From contig NC_134570.1 in the NCBI RefSeq assembly GCF_050947875.1, positions 241,792,584 to 241,856,583 on the forward strand: a stretch of 64,000 bases of DNA. Reading direction: 5' to 3'. The notes beneath the pieces were generated by a model. The model was not told the origin of the DNA and did not search any database. It was given only the letters and a program-made list of their open reading frames with translations. Below, in pieces: positions 60,174-64,000 of the stretch; the stretch's first letter is position 1, and every line of letters starts with the position of its first letter. This DNA is from Dermacentor variabilis (lineage: Eukaryota > Arthropoda > Arachnida > Ixodida > Ixodidae). Both the position numbers and the translations under genes were made by a program.

Positions 60174-62770
60174 GAGATCTTCCCCGTGACCAAGTGTGCC
60201 ATACGAGAGGCTATAGGCAATTTTTTTAGGATGCGGTTAATTATCTTAAGTCTACTAGAAGAAGCAAAGCCATAAATTGTTATTCCGTACTTTATGATCG
60301 ATTCCCCAAGTGCCTTGTAAACCATTTTACGAACATTTACATCACAGAAAGATTTTAGGGCATACAAATGAGCGCACACAGCACGTAAGCGCCTTGCGAG
60401 CTCTTCAATGTGGGCATTCCATGACAACGTGTCGTCGAAGTGTAGCCCCAGGTATTTTGTGCTATTTACCAGAGTTACCGGAGGACATGAGCATGCAAGG
60501 CAGTCACTGGTGTAGAGATAAACAGGGGAAATATCCGCGACTGCTTTATATGGGCTGTGAAAACATATCATATTAGTCTTCGATTTATTAATGAACATTT
60601 TGTTATTAATGAACCAATCAAGTAGTTTACAGACATCATACTGTAACACTCTGGCGGCTTCGTTCGAAAGTTTGTTCGATACAACCAAAGCCGTGTCATC
60701 AGCGTATAAATAAATTTTTGATTTTAGTGGTAAGTAAGCAAGATAATTCGTGTAAATGTTAAACAAAAGCGGTCCCAATACGGACCCTTGCGGTACCCCT
60801 GATTTAACACGCAACAAAGAACTATAGGACTCCACCACACGGACACACTTTTGTCTGCCTGTTAAATAATTTTTTAAAAATGAGTAATACGGGCCTCTGA
60901 AACCACATCTGCTTAGTTTTGATAGTGACTGTTCATGATCTAATGTGTCAAATGCTCGTTGTAAATCAACGAAAAGAGTCAAAACAACATTCTTTTTATC
61001 GATTTCGTTACAGATATAGTCATTAAAATCTTCCAACAGACCCACAGTACTCTGTCCCGAGCGAAAGCCAAACTGCGCTGGGTTAATAAGGCTAAACTTT
61101 TCACAGAATGAGGCCATATGAACATAGACTATTTTTTCCAATATGCTTGCCAAAGACGAAAGAATTGAAATTGGTCGGTAATTCTCGTAAAGTTTTCGAG
61201 ATCCTTTCCTATAAAGAGGTCTCACAATGCTAACTTTCATGTTTTCATGTATCTGTCTGGTTGTTAATGTTTCATTTAGGATGTAAAGTAGTGTTGATTT
61301 GAGCACATCGAAATTCGCAGCTATATCTCTTATCCTAATTTTATCAGAACCTGGAGATTTTGTTAAACTCATGGATCGTATAATATCCCACAATTCTGCT
61401 TCATCAACAGTAGGCAGAAAAGCAGAATGAATGTTAGAAAATGTAACATTGTTTCGGATATTTGCCGGCATGCACCCATTTGTAATGTTGTTTACTGATT
61501 CGATAAAGTGTTTGTTAAAATCATTCACTATCTGAACAGCAGGTGACTCGAGAAAGGCGTCCGCAAGAGTATTATCAATACTCTTTTTTGCAGGTCTCTC
61601 TATTAGAGTGTTAACCAAGTTCCATGTTTTACCGGTATTACGACTGCAAGCTGCAAACTTGCCTGAGTGGTAGCGCTTCTTAGCTAGTCTTATTTTAGCG
61701 TTTACTTTGTTTCTCATCTGCCTAAATTCTTCTCTTGCAAGAGCGTCCCCGGGTTTATCTTGGCATTTTCTAAGTTGTTTGCTTTTAACGCTGCAAAGCT
61801 CCATTATTTCGTTATCAATCCACGGGCTATCTTTATTTCTTCTTTTAAGCTTTGTTTTCTTTTCGGAGCAAAGGTAAATTTCTCTAAAGGCCTCTACAAA
61901 CAGTTCGTAAGCTTTTAGGTGGCTGTGCCGCGTTAAAGAATCCCAGTTGAATTTTCTCACATGTTTATCTACTTCATTAGAATTCAAAACATATTTCTCT
62001 GCAGTCTTTGTTTCAGTCAAAGCAACAGCATCTCCTGAAACTGCCATAGCGATAAAGTAGTGGTCCGCTACTTTTTCCTTAATAACAAAGCCAAATGGAT
62101 TATACTTGCACATTTTTGTGCTGATATGGTCTATACACGACCTTGTTAAACGATGACCGAGAATTGCCTCTCGTGTATAACTCTGAATTTTGTTTTCGAG
62201 TCCGTAGCTTGCCAAAAGTGTTAAGCAATCAGATGTTGCAGGCTTATTTGCTGTAAAAATGTCTATATTAAAATCACCGGCCAAAATAATGCTGCTTCTG
62301 TCTGCATACTTTTTGAGGAAGCTTGCCAAATCGTCTAAAAATGTATTTAGGCTAGTGCTCGGTGGCCTATAAACAGCACATACTGTAAATTCCAGATCTG
62401 CTTTAGTCATTAGTACAGTAACTACTTCAGCATCTTGAAAATCAAAGGACACTCGTTCACAGTGCCAATCACATTTTACATAGACCGCTATGCCACCACC
62501 TGTTTTGTTATCCCTGCACAAAAAGAAAGACTGAAAACCACGCAGTGCAAAATGAGCGCATTCGTCTTTTTAAATATTGATTTCAGTTAAAATTAAAACA
62601 TGTAATGATGGCAATGCTTCAGCTAGGTGAATCTTTAACATGTCCCAGTGTTTGCGCAGGCTTCTCACATTCACGTGGATTAGCTCAAGCAATAAGCTGC
62701 TAGAAAGATCTGACGCCCACTCGTCTTTCATTGATAGCCATTGTTCAGTTGAGTGTACTTGGTCAGTCAT
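60167..62770 (-). pseudogene. LINE G ORF2 endonuclease-reverse transcriptase, one in-frame stop
   Basis: ATG at 62770 lies one base after the ORF1 stop (tgaaatg). 868 codons are open except for one TAA at 62572. Endonuclease: LIHVNVRSLRKHWDMLKIHL, LILTEIN (Glu), TGGGIAVYVK, VCAVYRPPSTS, IILAGDFNIDIF and VADHYFIAM (Asp-His). Linker with [99 protein letters not shown] and YLYADDTALV (YADD at 60695-60706). C-terminal region with LVNSTKYLGLHFDDTLSWN. All catalytic residues seen are intact; one substitution and one indel separate this copy from a full frame. Confidence 0.9.
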
Positions 62771-62771
62771 T

Positions 62772-63848
62772 TCAGATTATTTTATTTAAGCCTTGTTCAT
62801 TGTCAATGCATAACACTGATGTTCCTTCGCATTTTCTTACAAGTATTCTGCCATTGCGCACCCAGACGAAGCGATATTGTTTATCTTTTGCCAGATCTTT
62901 TGTCATCCATAGCAGTTTCTTCATTCGGGAAGTTAGATTATCGTTCAAGTATATCTTTTCACCCTTCAGTCTGTTCCGCTTTTCAATCCAACACTCTTTT
63001 ATTTCACTCCTTGAAAATCGCACCAGAATAGGTGGGACGGAGTTAGCTTTGCCTTTAATTCTGTGCACGACTTCAATGTCGTCGTGACTGGGCCTAGGAA
63101 GTTCGAGTTTGGTTGCAATAGATTCCACCACCTTTCGTAGGTCCTCGTTATCACTCAGTTTTACACCATGGATTTCTAAATTGCTTTTTCGTGAGTACCG
63201 TTCAAGATAATCTACTGCTTGCTCCATATTCGACAACCTGTCAGATTTTGCCGAAAGGTCGGCTTCCAGTTCAATTAATTTTTTGTTTCTTTCCTTAAGT
63301 TCCTTTCTATGCTCCTCCAACTTTTGCAGCATTGTGTCATAATTAGATGAAAGCAATCCCAATGATGTTTCAATACCCTGCATTGCCGTCCTCTGCACCA
63401 GCATTTCCTGGTTGGAAGCCTCGAGCTTGGCCAACTGCACGTCTTGCCGCCTTTCTAACACATCTAGTCGACTCAGTACGACATCAAGTTTGGCCAGTAC
63501 ATGTGTCAGTGACAGCTCGACCGATACATCTGTTGCTCTATCCTTCTGGGTTACGCCGTCACCGTTTCCAGTTGGCAATCGCGATGCACGATTTACACAA
63601 GTCAGACACACCCACTGTTGTTTTTCCTTAGTGGAAAAGTTTTTCAAGTTCGTTTTTGTAACCCCCGAGCACTTTCCTGCATGATACCGATTGTCGCACT
63701 CGGCACATGTGAGGCTCTGCAAAACATCAGCAATCGATTTCATGCACGCAAGGCAATCAAACTCAGCCATCATGGAAACACTGATGCAGTCCAGCGGAGA
63801 AGTATGCAACAATGAAATAAGCAATAATACGTAATTAGGCATTCTCAC
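62772..63848 (-). CDS. LINE G ORF1: PHD-type zinc finger, coiled coil, RRM-like domain
   Basis: 358 residues without a stop. Residues 32-84 form a C4HC3 PHD-like finger (Cys32, 35, 48, 51, His56, Cys60, 81, 84; WVCLTC at the end). Residues 110-225 are a long coiled coil (LAKLDVVLSRLDVLERR, LEEHRKELKERNKKL). Residues 230-350 are the RRM-like and C-terminal domains: YSRKSNLEIHGVKLSDNED, DIEVVHRIKGK, PPILVRFSRSEIKECWIEKR and MKKLLWMTKDLAKDKQYRFV. In this group ORF1 binds RNA and multimerises through the coiled coil. Met26/27 may be the real start; residues 1-25 are hydrophobic and lie just after a splice-donor-like gtgaga. Confidence 0.87.
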   Translation of the reverse strand: MRMPNYVLLLISLLHTSPLDCISVSMMAEFDCLACMKSIADVLQSLTCAECDNRYHAGKCSGVTKTNLKNFSTKEKQQWVCLTCVNRASRLPTGNGDGVTQKDRATDVSVELSLTHVLAKLDVVLSRLDVLERRQDVQLAKLEASNQEMLVQRTAMQGIETSLGLLSSNYDTMLQKLEEHRKELKERNKKLIELEADLSAKSDRLSNMEQAVDYLERYSRKSNLEIHGVKLSDNEDLRKVVESIATKLELPRPSHDDIEVVHRIKGKANSVPPILVRFSRSEIKECWIEKRNRLKGEKIYLNDNLTSRMKKLLWMTKDLAKDKQYRFVWVRNGRILVRKCEGTSVLCIDNEQGLNKII

Positions 63849-64000
63849 CTATAAAGCAAAGAAGCGGTCAGTCTCCACTCTGCAAGTACTCCGCCGGACT
63901 GCAACCAATGCCCAGTAGGCAGCGGCTTTATACCCTGCTGGTTCCGACACCCAGCGACAGATGGACACTTTCCCCAGATAACGTAGTTGAAATCACGGCC
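63849..64000 (-). promoter_or_regulatory. LINE G 5' leader with TATA-like box
   Basis: On the minus strand the leader reads cagggtataaagccgctgcc; the tataaa lies at 63927-63932, about 80 bp upstream of the ORF1 ATG. Most LINEs of this group lack a TATA box, so it may be chance or a captured promoter. Confidence 0.35.

Larger units (their letters stand above)
59562..64000 (-). mobile_element. Nearly intact CR1-group LINE G
   Basis: Minus strand: 5' leader (64000-63849), ORF1 (63848-62772), ORF2 (62770-59877, one stop and one frameshift), 3' UTR and ATT-repeat tail at 59562. Its 5' end lies at or beyond the right edge. The least damaged retroelement in the window. It inserted next to, or into, the end of the Penelope fragment (junction near 59560). 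Confidence 0.9.

Noticed and set aside
55986..64000. Further CUEDC1-like exons
   Set aside because: I looked for the helical ERIALFLQNEEF-type segment expected next and found nothing on the + strand; it is probably beyond the window.
1..64000. CRISPR arrays, bacterial operons, riboswitches or rho-independent terminators
   Set aside because: Nothing of the kind is visible; the tandem repeats present are microsatellites, LINE tails and LINE monomers.

Overview
This window reads as nuclear DNA of an ixodid (hard) tick, and nearly all of it is transposable-element sequence. Three things point to a tick. There is a tRNA-derived SINE of the Ruka type with its usual tail. There is a dense mix of RTE, CR1/L2-like, I-like and Penelope-like retroelements with mariner and TTAA-target DNA elements. 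There is also one spliced metazoan gene. I see no bacterial operons, ribosome binding sites or CRISPR arrays. Species assignment is inference only.

Host gene: three coding exons on the + strand (34434-34532, 35813-36072, 55862-55985) join in matching phases. They encode the N-terminal part of a CUE domain-containing protein 1 (CUEDC1) orthologue: a CUE ubiquitin-binding domain, PPxY motifs, then a conserved segment containing PPLLG. Intron 2 is about 19.8 kb and is filled with nested transposons. The remaining exons lie right of the window. A CpG-rich stretch at 28430-29010 is a candidate promoter and 5' UTR region.

Layout. 1-1313: rearranged RTE LINE inside an I-like LINE (minus, to 2609). 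2610-3620: mariner relic. 3621-9165: CR1/L2-like LINE (minus) split by a Penelope-like element (6446-8747). 9170-12135: I-like LINE with RNase H (minus). 12495-17345: degenerate RTE split by two further insertions. 17424-18240: I-like 3' end (minus). 19649-22895: fairly complete CR1/L2-like LINE (plus). 22978-27560: CR1/L2-like LINE (minus) split by a 5'-truncated Gypsy. 27560-34430: mostly unrecognised, with an RTE 3' end and a Penelope-derived inverted repeat. 36850-42985: CR1/L2-like LINE (plus) split by an internally deleted Gypsy. 43366-49720: LINE (minus) hit by three TTAA-target elements. 50130-55075: LINE (minus) carrying a 2A-like peptide in ORF1 and a tandem 5' monomer array, interrupted by RTE. 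55067-55785: tRNA-like repeat family in inverted arrangement. 56499-59560: SINE, large palindrome, mariner and Penelope fragments. 59562-64000: nearly intact CR1-group LINE (minus).

Most interesting: (i) ORF1 with the 2A-like motif GDVEENPGP, directly downstream of 302/312-bp monomers that encode the same N-terminus; (ii) three LINE copies in which ORF1 and ORF2 share one reading frame and are separated by one stop codon; (iii) three TTAA-flanked elements inserted at two TTAA sites within about 40 bp of LINE RT sequence, one of them carrying a THAP fragment typical of Kolobok-like transposons; (iv) a Gypsy whose RT/RNase H deletion keeps protease and integrase in frame; (v) Penelope-derived palindromes.
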